Program-made: the position numbers and the translations under genes
Shown: positions 1 to 12,002 of the stretch, one piece after another
Numbering within the stretch: position 1 is the first letter of the stretch
Layout of the letters: each line of letters starts with the position of its first letter
Notes under the pieces: model-generated
What the model saw: only the letters and a program-made list of their open reading frames with translations
What the model was told of the DNA's origin: nothing
Databases searched by the model: none
Source: Casuarina equisetifolia
Taxonomy: Eukaryota; Streptophyta; Magnoliopsida; Fagales; Casuarinaceae
Reading direction: 5' to 3'
Length of the DNA stretch: 64,000 nucleotides
Assembly: GCA_028551475.1 (NCBI GenBank)
Contig: CM052355.1
Location: 24,455,580-24,519,579 of the forward strand

Positions 1-792
1 TCAGCTAATGCATTTTAATTAGTGGAATTGGTCCTATGGAAGATTAGGCCTGTTTAAACTGAGACTCAGAAGCCATGTTGAGATATTGGACTGTGAAAAC
101 TGCTGCAGTCTCTGTTTCTTCATGATTTTGTTGTTGTTCTTCTTATTTGGATTTACCATCAGTTTAATGGGTGGTTCTTTTTCCAGATAATTTACGAGAT
201 GGGAGAGCTGTTGGCGAGTGCTTCTGGCCTGTGCCTTTTGAGGGACAGGATCCGGTTGCAACCAACAATTAAGACATCAAAGGAAAGTGAGGAGCCATGG
301 CGGGCTTTATACGGTTGAAGCTGATGGATCCGGTTGAAAGTACTATAGTCTTAGTTTTTGAGATTCACTTAGTAGAGCATAATGCTTGGAAGTCGATTTC
401 TTTACATGGATTGTCTGGTTTCGAACTGCCAATAGAAAAGTTGCACAATGTTGTGTGCGACAAACGACCCACTTGGCCTTTCTCTTCGTTGCTGCAGAAA
501 TCATTGCCTTGCTTTTGCTTTTAGCCTTGTTATTTTTCCCTGTTTAACGACATCTGTGTTTAGCTCCAGCAATGCAACCTTTGTCCGTAATGGATCCCCT
601 GAAGTAGCCAATATTGTTACGGGCACATTAGGGATCCGTCCATTACTCAACCCATACAAAGTGCTATTGGGTCAGATCATTGCCAATCCCAAACTACGGG
701 ATAGCAACTGTAAATTATTAAATCGGATCATAGTTTAGTTTTGATATCACTTATGACTGTAGATCTTTCTATTTGTCTTAGCGATTTGACAA
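1..792. other. Unassigned spacer upstream of KNL1
   Basis: No gene is supported here. The longest open stretches on the plus strand (297-524 and 448-738) overlap in different frames, show no domain I recognise and have no splice-linked continuation. It is probably intergenic or distal promoter sequence. Confidence 0.5.
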
Positions 793-809
793 AAATAAGC
801 CTGTAGTGC

Positions 810-827
810 AACGGAGGCCGTTCCGTT
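810..827 (+). promoter_or_regulatory. Cluster of mitosis-specific activator (MSA) core motifs
   Basis: AACGG occurs at 810-814, and its reverse complement CCGTT occurs at 818-822 and 823-827. A further AACGG lies at 1047-1051 in the leader. AACGG is the core of the MSA element bound by three-repeat MYB factors at G2/M genes, which would suit a kinetochore gene. The flanks do not match the full MSA consensus, so function is inferred. Confidence 0.45.
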
Positions 828-892
828 ATGAAAAGACCGCTGGAATAGATTGAATGAATTTGAGCCGCATACTAAGACGAGAAAGCGTCGCC

Positions 893-899
893 TTTATAA
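893..899 (+). promoter_or_regulatory. Probable TATA box of KNL1
   Basis: The motif TTTATAA lies 177 bases before the KNL1 start codon, in a position that would give a leader of about 150 bases. No transcript start is visible from sequence alone. Confidence 0.4.
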
Positions 900-941
900 G
901 ATCAATACTCTTGACAAATTCAAAATGACCATTACTCTTCG

Positions 942-949
942 TTTGGCGC
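942..949 (+). promoter_or_regulatory. E2F-like site in the KNL1 leader
   Basis: TTTGGCGC matches the plant E2F consensus TTTSSCGC exactly. It lies between the putative TATA box and the start codon. E2F control of S-phase and mitotic genes is established; binding here is inferred. Confidence 0.45.
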
Positions 950-1075
950 ACAAAGCCCCTGAATTCATGCGCGCTCCCTCCCTCCACTCTCTTCACTGTC
1001 TCCCATCCTACTATCTCCTGAATCTCTCAATTTCTCAAGCCCTAACAACGGTAACTGCACAACCTCCATCAAGAA

Positions 1076-4000
1076 ATGGCGTCCGAGGATCCGGCCACCA
1101 CGGAGACCGAGGAGGACATGAGCAGGGTCCTCAAGAAGAAACGTACCAACCGCCGCGTGAGCTTCGCCGACGTGGAGATCACCTCCGTCCACATCTTCAA
1201 CCGCGACGATGACTTTTCCGAGGACCAGCTTGCCACCCCGAACTCCTCTCATTCTAGGCCTCAGGGAGAGTTGCTAGGGTTTTTCGGGGACCTCGCTGAC
1301 AGCGACGATTCCCCTCCCCGTTCAGAACTCGACGATCAGCCTAGCTCCTTCTTGCGCCCCGTCGGCTCGCCTTCTCCCGGGAGCAGCAACGTCGGCTCTG
1401 CCTCCGCAGTTTCCAATGACGATGGCAAGTGCCTCACTTTCTATTTTTCCCTCTAAGGAAGAAAATTGGAAGGAAAACTCTAACTCATTAGTACCATCCA
1501 GTTAATTTTAAGCTAATTGCTTCTGTCTTGCCAATAAAGCTATGCAACTGTATTGCTCCATAATAGTACTTTTAGAATATATCCGTATGTCATTTGGAGC
1601 ATGCGTAGGCTAAATCTCTTGAAAGGATAATGAAATGCTGAATCATTTGCGCCTCAAAATTTTCGCAGAAGACGATTTCTTTGGACCTGTATCAGCAAAT
1701 TTCATTAGACACGGAATGTTATCCGACTTTGCTGCATCGGATGATATTACCATGGATTCCACCGCCTTCTCCATGCATTTCCGTAGTCTTGCTAGGTCAG
1801 ACTCTGGAGGAGAAGATCTCAAGACCCCAACGACTACGGCCGCACATCGTCCTCTTGCCTTTGAAGACAATTCTACTACTCCTTCCCACAATGCCTTCCC
1901 TACTGATTCTGCAAGTCTCATGGTCCTAACCGAAGCAAAGAAGTCTACGCTTCCTGTTGATAGAGTAAGTACTAGCGGTGGAGGTAAAGATTCAAACGAT
2001 ATGAGTATTGTGGGAGAACACCAACGTAGTTATGACTATGGCAGACTGTCTCCCAGATTGGATGCCCTTTTGGCAGAAAGCAGCAACGTTTTGAATTCTA
2101 TCTCTACTGTTTCAAAGCTATTAGTGGGAAGCGAGGATATCCATGATATGTCTGCTGAGCCAGTGTCTCTGTCTCGTACAAAGATGGGTGAGGCGCATAA
2201 TGATTCTGCTGCCATGCCTGTTGATCAGAATAGTCATCATCACCAAAACCAAACTCCCGAGCAGTTAACTGAAGTGAGTGCAGAATGATTGTTTTAAAAG
2301 GATTTTCAGTAAAAAAAATTTCGTTCAATTTTGAGATTTCATATAGAGTATTATCCAGTTGGGAGTTGCATTCACTCATTTTTATTGGATAGCATTATGG
2401 GCTCTGGTAGTCTCATTAGAAGGGAGTTTATCATGTGTACAAATTGTTTTTTTCATTCTTACAGCTACATTTTTTTTTTAACTCTTCTCATTCACTCAGC
2501 ATAAATAAAATGATGTGGCATCATCTTATAGTCATTGAGGTGGGAAGTTTGTGACTGATCACTACTGACTATTTAGACATTTGAGGTGATACGTTCTTTG
2601 TTAATGCCAAAAGCATGGTTTCTCTTCTTAAATATGTATTTTAATCATCCTCCACGATGATGGCAATGCTAATGAAGCTAACAAATACATGTTCTAGATT
2701 TCATTTGTGTGAGTTTCTTCAAGAGGACTAAGTAAAAGTTTTTCTTGCATGTTTTATCATTTTAGTTGCAGGGGGTTAAGGAATTTCGTGAAAATACAAT
2801 TGAAGTTATTAGGCCAATTATTCAGTTCACTGATGGTGGTATAGGCATTCCATCCAATGGGGATGGTAGAGTTCTTCAGTCAGATATCTTTGCACAGCAT
2901 GAACCAGCATATCAACCTTCGAGTGAAGGCAGGGTAAAAGAAAATTCTCCTGAGATCAGAAGAAGTGACTCTGATATCAATCAGAAATCTGGTGAAAGAT
3001 ATCAATCTTTTCTAGAGGGGTCTATGTCTTTGGAATTTTCAGAAGAACAGCAATCGTTGACTAATACTCCTAATTCAGCCAAACGCATGGGCCTCTTGAG
3101 TCCTTCCTCAAATCTGCCAGCATTCGTTCCAAGTAAGGAGAGCATTAGACTTGGTGAGAATTTGTCTTCCATTCAGAAAAGCGTTTTGAAGTTTAAGGTT
3201 CCTCAGCCTTCTCCCAGCTCCTCTACTCTCAAGGAGGGACTAGATAAATTGAAGCACAGATTATCAAAATATTCTTCCATGTGTTCCCCCTTCAATACTC
3301 TTCTAGCTAGAAATAGCAAAGGTTCTCAGAACAGACACATGGATACTCCTATTGCTCATTTAGAGGAGCACTTGTGCACTGCTGATGTGAGACATGAAAA
3401 TGAAAAGTTGACCAACATAGATGGTAACATGGGTAAGTTGAGACAAAATGATGTAATGTCAGAAGCTCCCACAGACAGGACTTCAGTTACTTCTGGAACT
3501 GATTCCACATTAGAGGAGATGATACTTGATCAAAGGAGGGAAATGACAGCAGTGGCTTCACCATCTCAGTTCACTAGGTCAGGAGGGAAGCTGGTTCAGA
3601 ATTTCTCTATGTCAGAAAATCCCACGGAAGGGACTTCAGTTACTTCTGGAACTGATTTTCCGTTGCAGGGGATCATACTTGATTACAAGAGAGATGAAGA
3701 AGTAGATAGTGTATCCAATAAATTTGTTTCATCTCCTGTGAAAAGGTTTGATCAAGACTTATCAGTGTCAATGGAGCATCAAGGCAGAGTCTCCTGTGAG
3801 TTGAAACAGATGGATCAGCTTAACAAACTTATTTCTGGTTCAGGGCAAGATGGAGATTCAATTGAACACGATACTGAGGATAGCTGCTCTTTATTGGTGG
3901 CTAACAAACTGGATTCACTGCTTTCTGAAATGAGGGCAGTATCTGATTCGCCCTTCTCAAGGACGAACCATGCCAAAGTGATTGCTCAACTGGAAAGGGT

Positions 4001-7000
4001 CCTTGATAACAACGTTGGTAATCTCTGCAATGAATCTGAACTGCTTATGAAAGTCCAAAGGAACAGGGATGCTATGAATTTACAGTTTGAAAGCACGGAT
4101 AAGAACCTTCTAGCTGGGGCAGATCCACACCTGCTCAAGTCGGACTTCCATGGAAGGAAAAATGAGCCTACCCTTGAAAAGGTCAGTCTTTCTCTATCTT
4201 TGCTCATGCTCTTTCATAAAAATAAAATCACATATTTTGGTCGTATGTTAAATCTGCATGCAGCTTCACGGATGGGCATATTAACCCTGATCTTGTTTCT
4301 GTGGGTTTTGGATTAATAACATTTACAATTTCAATTGCCTTTTTTATGGTGACCTGTAAATGATTGATCAAATTACTAGGATGTTTCTTTATGTGAACAG
4401 CACTATTGTTTTACACACATGCATACGTAATAGTTGCAAAGATTTTGACTTTGATTTTGGGGTTTAGAGCCCATTGAAGGAAGATCTGGCCCAGAGTCTT
4501 ACCTTGCGAGAGTCAACTGATAGCTCCTGCAGGAAAAAGTTGGTTTCCAGTCCCATGAGGAAAGATTCAATTCCAATACCCCCTACGCAAGATCCATCAA
4601 GTCCATCACATAATTATATGATGCCTCCTTTTCCTGGGAAAGTTACACTATCCCCCAGGTCCAGTCCAAATAGAGATGATAATAACTACCATGATGTAGT
4701 ACATATTTCACAGAGTCCTTTTCCAGCACAACATGTTGATATTTGTTCTGGACGGAAAAGAAGAAATATTCAGATAACTAGTGGAGACCATATAGAGAAG
4801 TTAGCCAGGATACAGGGAAGTCCAAAAGGTGATAAAAGTGGGGGGCGTAATTTAGAGGTAATGTTGGAACATGCTAACGAAGTCAACAATGAAGGAGCGG
4901 AGATTCAAGGTGACAGAATTCGGATGCATTGGCCTGATGTAAGTTTACCACTTGCTTTTCCTTTTTGTATGTATTTACTGCCTAGCCATTTTATTGTCCA
5001 GTATAGTTTTTAAATCCTTAGTATTTTTCTTGACTTCAGAGTTGATCTTGCAGATTTTAGTAAAATTCACAGATGATACAAATCATCTGCTTTCAGGATC
5101 TATTCATAACCTGGATTTAAGGATGGTATGCTCCCTTTGCTTTTCATTCATTATAGCAGAACCTAGATATGGACGTGGAAGTAGAAAAACATTATTGTTA
5201 ATGTAAGGCTTTTCTACTTTTTTCTTTTGCTCATATTCTTTTTTCCTTTTGTAGATTTGTATGCTGGAAGATTTTGCGGTACATTTATTAAAGGTTAAGA
5301 AATATGAGATGCTTTGTTCTGAAATCCAGTCTCAGGTTTGCTAAAGATCACGAATGTATACATGTTTCTGCTTTATAAGTACATCAACTCTTTGGACACT
5401 AAGCTTTTGCTAACCCTCTTCTTGTATTTGTTTCTACAGAGAAAAGTTAACCACTTCAGTAATGCTCAGAATGAAAGGTGATTTCATATCAAACTGTCAT
5501 GATGTGGATGAAATTATTTCTTATAAATTTTCTGCAAATGGCTTAGCATCACTAGTTTTGACGTTGGTGTGATTACCTGTTGCAGAGTAGCTGAAACAAG
5601 AGAGTTGCTGTATGAAATTGCATATAAAAAGGCAAAATTGCAATTAATGGGTGTGAAGCGTGACATATTCTTGGTACTTTATTCCTCTCATTTGTTCTCC
5701 TTTCTTTAAACATGCACACAGGTATTCACTACTGCCCTTAATCTGGCATGCAGGAAAGAGTCCAGAGATTGAGCTCTGGAACCCAGGAATGTCAAATGTT
5801 AAAGTCGAAAATTGAACATCTATCTGAATGTGGCGCAAGGGATGCTCAAATTGACAGTAGTCTTCATCTGACTGATTTAGTTGATTCAGAGGGAATTCAT
5901 GAGGTACGTGTCTGGTTTCCTTAAGATGTCAATATATCTTGTCTGTATGTTCTGTGGCCTGCAAATTCACTTTAACAGTAATTTTGTAAGACTTTCTCAA
6001 TTAAGATCTCCTCATGGTATTAAAAAAAGAAAAAAAAACACATGAACAGAACAATATGTTAATGAAAAGAGAATTCGAAGGTGGCATCAATGTGTTTTCT
6101 TCTGATTTTGCCAATTCTGAACGTGCTTGTTATCCTTGATATGTGCCTGTTCAGCCTCTAGATTTTATGAAGTTTAAGCAGAACTATAAGTTTGAATTTC
6201 TGGATTCCTAGTAACGCACATATTGTACTGTGGCAGGCTTGCTGTGATGAAGTGACCAAAAGAAGGCAGGCGCTTGAATCTTTAGATAGGAAAATAGAAG
6301 GTCTAAGCAAATGTTTTCACTCTAACTCTACGATAAAAGGAGAACAGAATTGTGCGAACACTCTTGCATTAGTTCAGGATCAGTTGAAGAATCGAATATG
6401 TTGCAGGTTTATACGGCAGGATTTGCAGGTCATTCCACTGTTCCTTTGATTCTTCTCAATGCGTATGATAAAATTCCTTGTATTGCTGAAGGACATGCTT
6501 TCTGTTACTTTTTCAGGTATGGGAAGTTGGTGATTTTGAGAGTAGGAATGGCCATTATGATATTCTCCTCAACTATCAGGGCTACGTCAACCAAAGGTTT
6601 CAGCTTTTTATTGGGTTTTTGTTCTTTGTCTGACTCATAATGTTGGTCAGTCGATACAAGGTGTCGTTGCTTCTGTGATCATGCTAAAGTTTTAAAATTT
6701 TCTGTTTTCGATTCACAGATTCTCAGTAAAGACTGGCCAGTTATCAACCATAATCATCTCAAACAAATTGAATGATATAAACATCTTGAAGGTAGAAGAA
6801 GAAACTCTTTTATGTTTTTTCTTTTTAATTTTTAATAATCATGTGTCTTCTGTTCACCAGAACTTCCCAAACATGGGTGCCAGCGTTGCATTTGCATTTG
6901 TATTCAATGCTGAGACCACTAAGAAATATGTTGGTTCAAGATTTTTGGCACAGGAGACACAGGTATTTTTTTTTTCTTTTTTTTTTCCTTTTTTGTGAAA

Positions 7001-8626
7001 AGAGAAGAGAAGAAGAGAGAGAGGGGGGGCTTCACAAGTTATGGCCTTACTTTATTCCATTTTTGGCTCTTCTTGTCCATCTTTCTTATCTATTTGTTTT
7101 TTTCTCATTTCTTTCTGCAATAACACAATTGATTTAAGTATAATAAGAATAGTGACAGCTAAAACTTGCTTTGGCCTTGGCATTAGTTCCTGTGCAACCA
7201 ACACTAGCATTATTTCTTGCATTACGAAGTATTTCTTTTGGTGGCAGTATGTTAGAATTCCTCTGCAACCCTTGTGTTGCAAAAGTATTTCTTTAGTGGC
7301 AGTACGTTAGAATTTACTTTCATTGGGTGTGTTATATGCAGATATCAACTTCACATATATGTAATCTGCTAGATGTGATTGAGGAAGTACAAATGACGCA
7401 GTTGGAGAATAGAAACCTAGTCCAGACAAGTTTTCATTCTCCATCTGGTAATCCCTTCTGCATCCCCTGTGCCTCATTCTTTTGTGCTTTTTGGTTTGGC
7501 TTGTATAACCTTCAGTGACTTGTGGTTTCTAGTCAAAATGGTCTTATGTACTGGAATCGAGATCTCAGTGTAATTGGTACTTCTGATTTGCAGTTAACCA
7601 GCTCGATTTGCAGCTTTGTTTCATTGAACTCTATAGTGGTCAGAAGGTGGCATTGACTCTTGACGTGACTTGTTTGAATCGGTAACGTCTTTTAGAAACC
7701 TGTCCTTTTATATTAGTCGCTAATAGATTTTGCAATCATGTTACTAGACAAAACAGATCTTGTCATATGTTTTAGGAATTAACTGCAATGAGACATGAAT
7801 CTTCATTTTGATTGAAGTTTTTGAAGTGATGTAATGGATGGGGTCCACCATGTGATATATGTGGTACATGATAGAATATCGGGGCCTTGCATGAGGCAGT
7901 TGTGGAGGGGAACCTTGGAGTTTATTCGATTATCCTCGTTGTGCAAGTTATTGCTCCTTGCCATGTGAATAACTATGCTTGTTGATTCCATCCATGGACA
8001 ATGTAGGATTGATATTAAGCATCTACGGAGCTGTTGGGTATCTCTGATGACTTTGGCCTCAAAAAGATTTCCTATTGACACTTTGATCTGGGGGTCATTT
8101 TCATCCCAGAAGTAAACATATTATCTTTTTCAGCCCATAAAATTTTTTCGTCCAGCTAGAATGGGCATCATCCCATGGCCTGATTCTTCTATAGTAAATC
8201 AATTTTTGTATGCTTAGATAAAGGTCCTCTGATTAATGCATAACGACCTTGATAAATTTTGTTTCTGGACCTCACTATCTGTGGTAACTGGGACAGACTT
8301 TATATAGTTGAAGGATTATGTCCTCTTATAATTTTCAAGCCATTCAACATCTGATGAGCTTTACAATGTAAATGAATGCTACTATATCATGTTAAAGGGT
8401 ATCTGACTGCTCTTATTGTACTTTATCGTATCTGAGCAGAGGTGTTTATCCTTCGGAGATTCTTCCAAGCAAAATACAAGCTGTCTATGCAGGTCCAGAG
8501 AAATCATGGCCTCAGTCACTTATACCTGAAATAAAAGCTGCAGCTGAGAATCTCAGAGCTGGATATTCAAGAATAATGAGGCTCTGTAGGGGTGTTTCTG
8601 AGGTTGTGCAAGCTTCACGCAGATGA
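1076..8626 (+). CDS. KNL1: KNL1/SPC105/Spc7-like outer kinetochore scaffold protein
   Basis: Sixteen-exon gene encoding about 1365 residues. KNL1 family proteins sit at the outer kinetochore, recruit PP1 and checkpoint proteins, and join the Mis12 and Ndc80 complexes. Exons: 1076-1424, 1669-2273, 2766-4181, 4468-4938, 5054-5125, 5255-5335, 5440-5477, 5586-5673, 5754-5903, 6237-6428, 6517-6596, 6719-6791, 6861-6962, 7342-7447, 7594-7681, 8440-8626. The lengths sum to a multiple of three and every phase agrees. Visible features: RVSF PP1-docking motif at residues 27-30; MELT-like block around 141-157 (ITMDSTAFSMHF); long acidic, Ser-rich disordered middle; a near-repeat at about 540-577 and 591-628; charged helical exons 5-10 (coiled coil); C-terminal RWD-like region in exons 11-16. 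Intron 1 needs a GC donor (GCAAGT at 1425) to keep frame. Exon 3 may start at 2766 or at 2772. Confidence 0.88.
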
Positions 8627-10264
8627 GAATAGTGTAGCTGAAAATTTCTTCAACTTGTATAGACCGCTGACGATGCAATGCCATGTCTTTTTGGTAGATT
8701 GTACAGAATAGGTGACTACTTCTGAATGACTGTAGGAATTCTTTAGATGGTTCAACAAGCATTTCATCAAAATCCTTAGTGAGGCTTTAACCAGAACTTG
8801 TTGAGCTTGTGACATGATTGGGTTTATACCAGCAGTCAAGTTTTAGGTGTCATAACGATCAGGAGCAATTCAATCACTTGCTTGTGTATTAGAAGTTGTG
8901 GTTCATCAAGCAAGGTAGCTTCTCAAGTGGGCTTCTTTAATGCATTTTGGAGAAGTCTACTTTCAAAGGCAAGTGAAGTTTGCTATTTGTCGATAGGCAA
9001 GAGATATATGTTGTACAAAAGATATCCCGTATACTCAATACTGTAAGCTTCTGAGGTCTAGTCAAGGCTAATAAAGTGGTTGTGACGGGGTTGAAGTAAT
9101 GGGGCTGGTAACGGGCTTCATCAGTAGAGCGAATTTGCTAATGGCTGCTTCAGAAAGACACTGTGAATGCACTCTGAAAACAAAGTAAAAAGGTTCAGGT
9201 CTTCAATGTCGGAAACCGTAGCGTGTACGACATTAAACTTCAATTAAACATCCTGAGTCTGGTACGCAAAAAGCCCTTGCTTGCCCGGGGGGCGTGGACC
9301 ATTTTCATTGTTGATGTTCCAAGTGTTTGGGGGAATTGAACAAAGCTTCTTGAATTTGATTATTCGTAGGATCAAGTCGGAGTCGCTTTGGAATATTCCA
9401 CAAGAACGTCTTGCTCGCGGGCCAAATGGAGCCAAAATGGACAACTGCTTCCATATTGGCATGGCATCATCGTTTACAAAGTGGGCTTTCTCTGTCTTCA
9501 CTGTTCCTTGTCCCACCCCATGTGTCTTACCTTTTCTCAAGATGAAGCATCCTTTTCCGCCCTCAAAAGACCATAAAAACACTGAAAGGCATGGAGATCT
9601 GTCAAACTCACATTAAATACATGCTTATCATAATTCAGGAGCACCCAAATGATGCATGCTGGCGAGATTTTAGAGAAATGGAAGATGAGTGATAAAGCTA
9701 CGTGTCCTCCAACATGAATTTCAACACTCCTTTTTTTCTTCGCCTAATCATGCTCCCATTCATAAGATAAAGCAGTCAGACCATACACCATACTTGTTGA
9801 GGTTTTGAGGTTCTCTCTGTTAGAGGGTCAGAGTAGCCTTATCCACAGAGAAGCAGAAAGGAGCAGCGCAAGTGTCGGCTTCCAATTGGAGCTGTTTGTA
9901 AAAGAAAAAGGACAACCCCAATCCATGTTGGAACCGAGAAATAGGATAGTTTGGGTGACATGGCAGAAGAAGGGAAGGGTATGAGTGTAATATAAGAATA
10001 GGAAAAGGGCAAAAAAAAAAAAAAAAAAAGGGTAACGCTTTTATTTTCAGAAAGTGGGGGGTTGAATCCACCTGTCCGTCAACTTGGATTTTATAACGCA
10101 CAGATTTGCACCTTAACTGGTTTTACCTTCTACTTCACTGTTCTTCCTGTCCAAACAGAAAAACGTGGTGCTAGATATTTCAGATTTGGGACTCCCTCCC
10201 AACGTGGCAGACATCTGGTAGTGTGCGCGGGGAAGCTGCCACTAAATGGTTAAAGAACCAGAGT

Positions 10265-10298
<34 letters not shown>

Positions 10299-10800
10299 AA
10301 AACAATGGAGTGTAGCGAAGATGGCCACGTCCCGAAAGAAATTCAGAAACTGCACTTTTGGGTGCCATCGGATTTGAAGCCGGCAGGGGGGCAGAGGGGA
10401 TGGTAGAGAGCCGCCGAAGTACTAAACCAAACAAAGCCTAAAAAGGTAACGTAAAAGAATCAGAGAAACGTAAAGAAAGGCCAGATGGGCAGGAAAGTGA
10501 AAGCATCTGGGAGGGCATTCGTCCACGACAGAGAGTACGAGAAGCACTTTTTCTTCCGGAAATGACTTGAAAAAACCAATATTAAAAATGGGATGGCAGA
10601 TAGCAGAAGAGAGCAGAGACCATGAGGAGCTGTTTAATGCTAAGGGCCCCCCGGAAAGTGAAGTTTGCCTTTATTTTCTATGCCTTTCACTACCAAAAGG
10701 TCTCCGGACCCATGAGGCCTGCCCCACTGTCTGCAGTTTTTTCACTTTCTCTCTCCTTGCACTTTTTATCAGCTAAGTATATCTTGATGTCACAGATCCC
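8627..10800. other. KNL1 3' region and spacer
   Basis: A candidate poly(A) signal AATAAA lies at 9070-9075, so the KNL1 3' UTR probably ends near 9.1 kb. The open stretches at 9244-9616 lie antiparallel on both strands and show no domain. An A-run lies at 10012-10029. No gene is supported. Confidence 0.5.
10267..10295. repeat. (AT)n microsatellite
   Basis: About 14 AT units in the spacer upstream of the CONSTANS-like gene. A likely polymorphic marker; no function is visible. Confidence 0.95.
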
Positions 10801-10883
10801 ACACACATGATCTTCACATATACTTTCTCTCACACCCACCCCATTTCTATCTTCATATCTTTCTCAACGAGCACAGACCCAGA

Positions 10884-10901
10884 AGAGAGAGAGAGAGAGA
10901 G
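10884..10901. repeat. (GA)n microsatellite in the CONSTANS-like leader
   Basis: Nine GA units in the probable first non-coding exon. GA/CT tracts near plant transcription starts can bind BBR/BPC proteins; this role is inferred only. Confidence 0.9.
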
Positions 10902-12002
10902 GAGTGAGATTCTGGAAAGGTCTTCCTCTCAGAGTTGCTTCGCTTTGTGTATTTTTGCAATAGTTAATTACAAACTTAGCTCATACCGATCTGGTCCACT
11001 CTTTTCCGTACGGTAAATCTTTTTCCTGTGTTATCTTCTTTTTGTTCTTTTGCATGATTAGTATAATCTTCTTCTTCTTCCTGTTCTTCCTCTTCTTCTT
11101 TCTGATTTCTCTCTTGGGTCTTGCAATATAAACTTCAGAAAACAAATTTTTGTGTTTTTTCAAAGTTTGATGTGCTATGTTCAACCCTTGTTCTTTCTGG
11201 GTGTGATAGTATGCGTGTTGGTTTGCTTAGAAATAATCGCTGGGGTTTTCTTTGTCTTTTCAAAAATTTTGAGCTTGATATGTTGAGGTGAACTTTATTT
11301 AAGACTTCTTAAGCTAACCTTATGATTCTTTTGTTAAGAAATTTGGGGTGAATTTTGCAATATATACTCTATATTGTTAACTTTGTTGTTTGATTTTTTT
11401 TATAAACTTCTCTGGGTGTCATCTTTACTGAAATTTTTCTTTCGAAGCAGCCAGTAGGTTTGATTCCTTTTTTTAATTTTCATAAAGTTGGTACTTTTCG
11501 TGGAATCTTTGGAGCTTTTATCTCCTTTTAAGCTATTCTCGGGAAAGGAAGATATAATTTTTTTTCCGACAATATACTGGTCTCGGGGGATCACCCTGTA
11601 ATTGACGGAAGCATTTCCTTTACTCGTGATACGAAAAGGTCTCTTTTTTTCCTTAGTCATCGTTAGTATCTAGGAGCTGAACAGAAACTGGATTTGCCTC
11701 GCTTCTTGGGTTTGGTTAATCTCAGCAGAAAAACTTTCATTTTGTTTCAAATTCTTGATTTATAAAATCTTTTTCTGAAATTCAACTTTTTCCTTTTGTC
11801 TAGGGAGAGGTAAAAGAACCCGACAATCTACAGAAAATGCCTTTTTGTTTAATGTATACTGATTTCTTCTGTTTGTTTCTGTATGCCTGATTTGAAGGTT
11901 ATTGGGACTGTTGGAACTATAGTAGTCCGTGCAAGGAGCTACTTTTGGGAGGCTGCTGTAGAATTCTCCTAGAGGTTTTGAAATTGGAGAATAGCTTGAA
12001 AT

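Noticed and set aside
297..738. Two overlapping open frames upstream of KNL1
   Set aside because: Different frames, no domain, no splice continuation, codon use unlike the neighbouring genes.
9244..9616. Open frames on both strands over the same 340 bases
   Set aside because: Antiparallel frames without recognisable domains are expected by chance in a slightly GC-richer patch.
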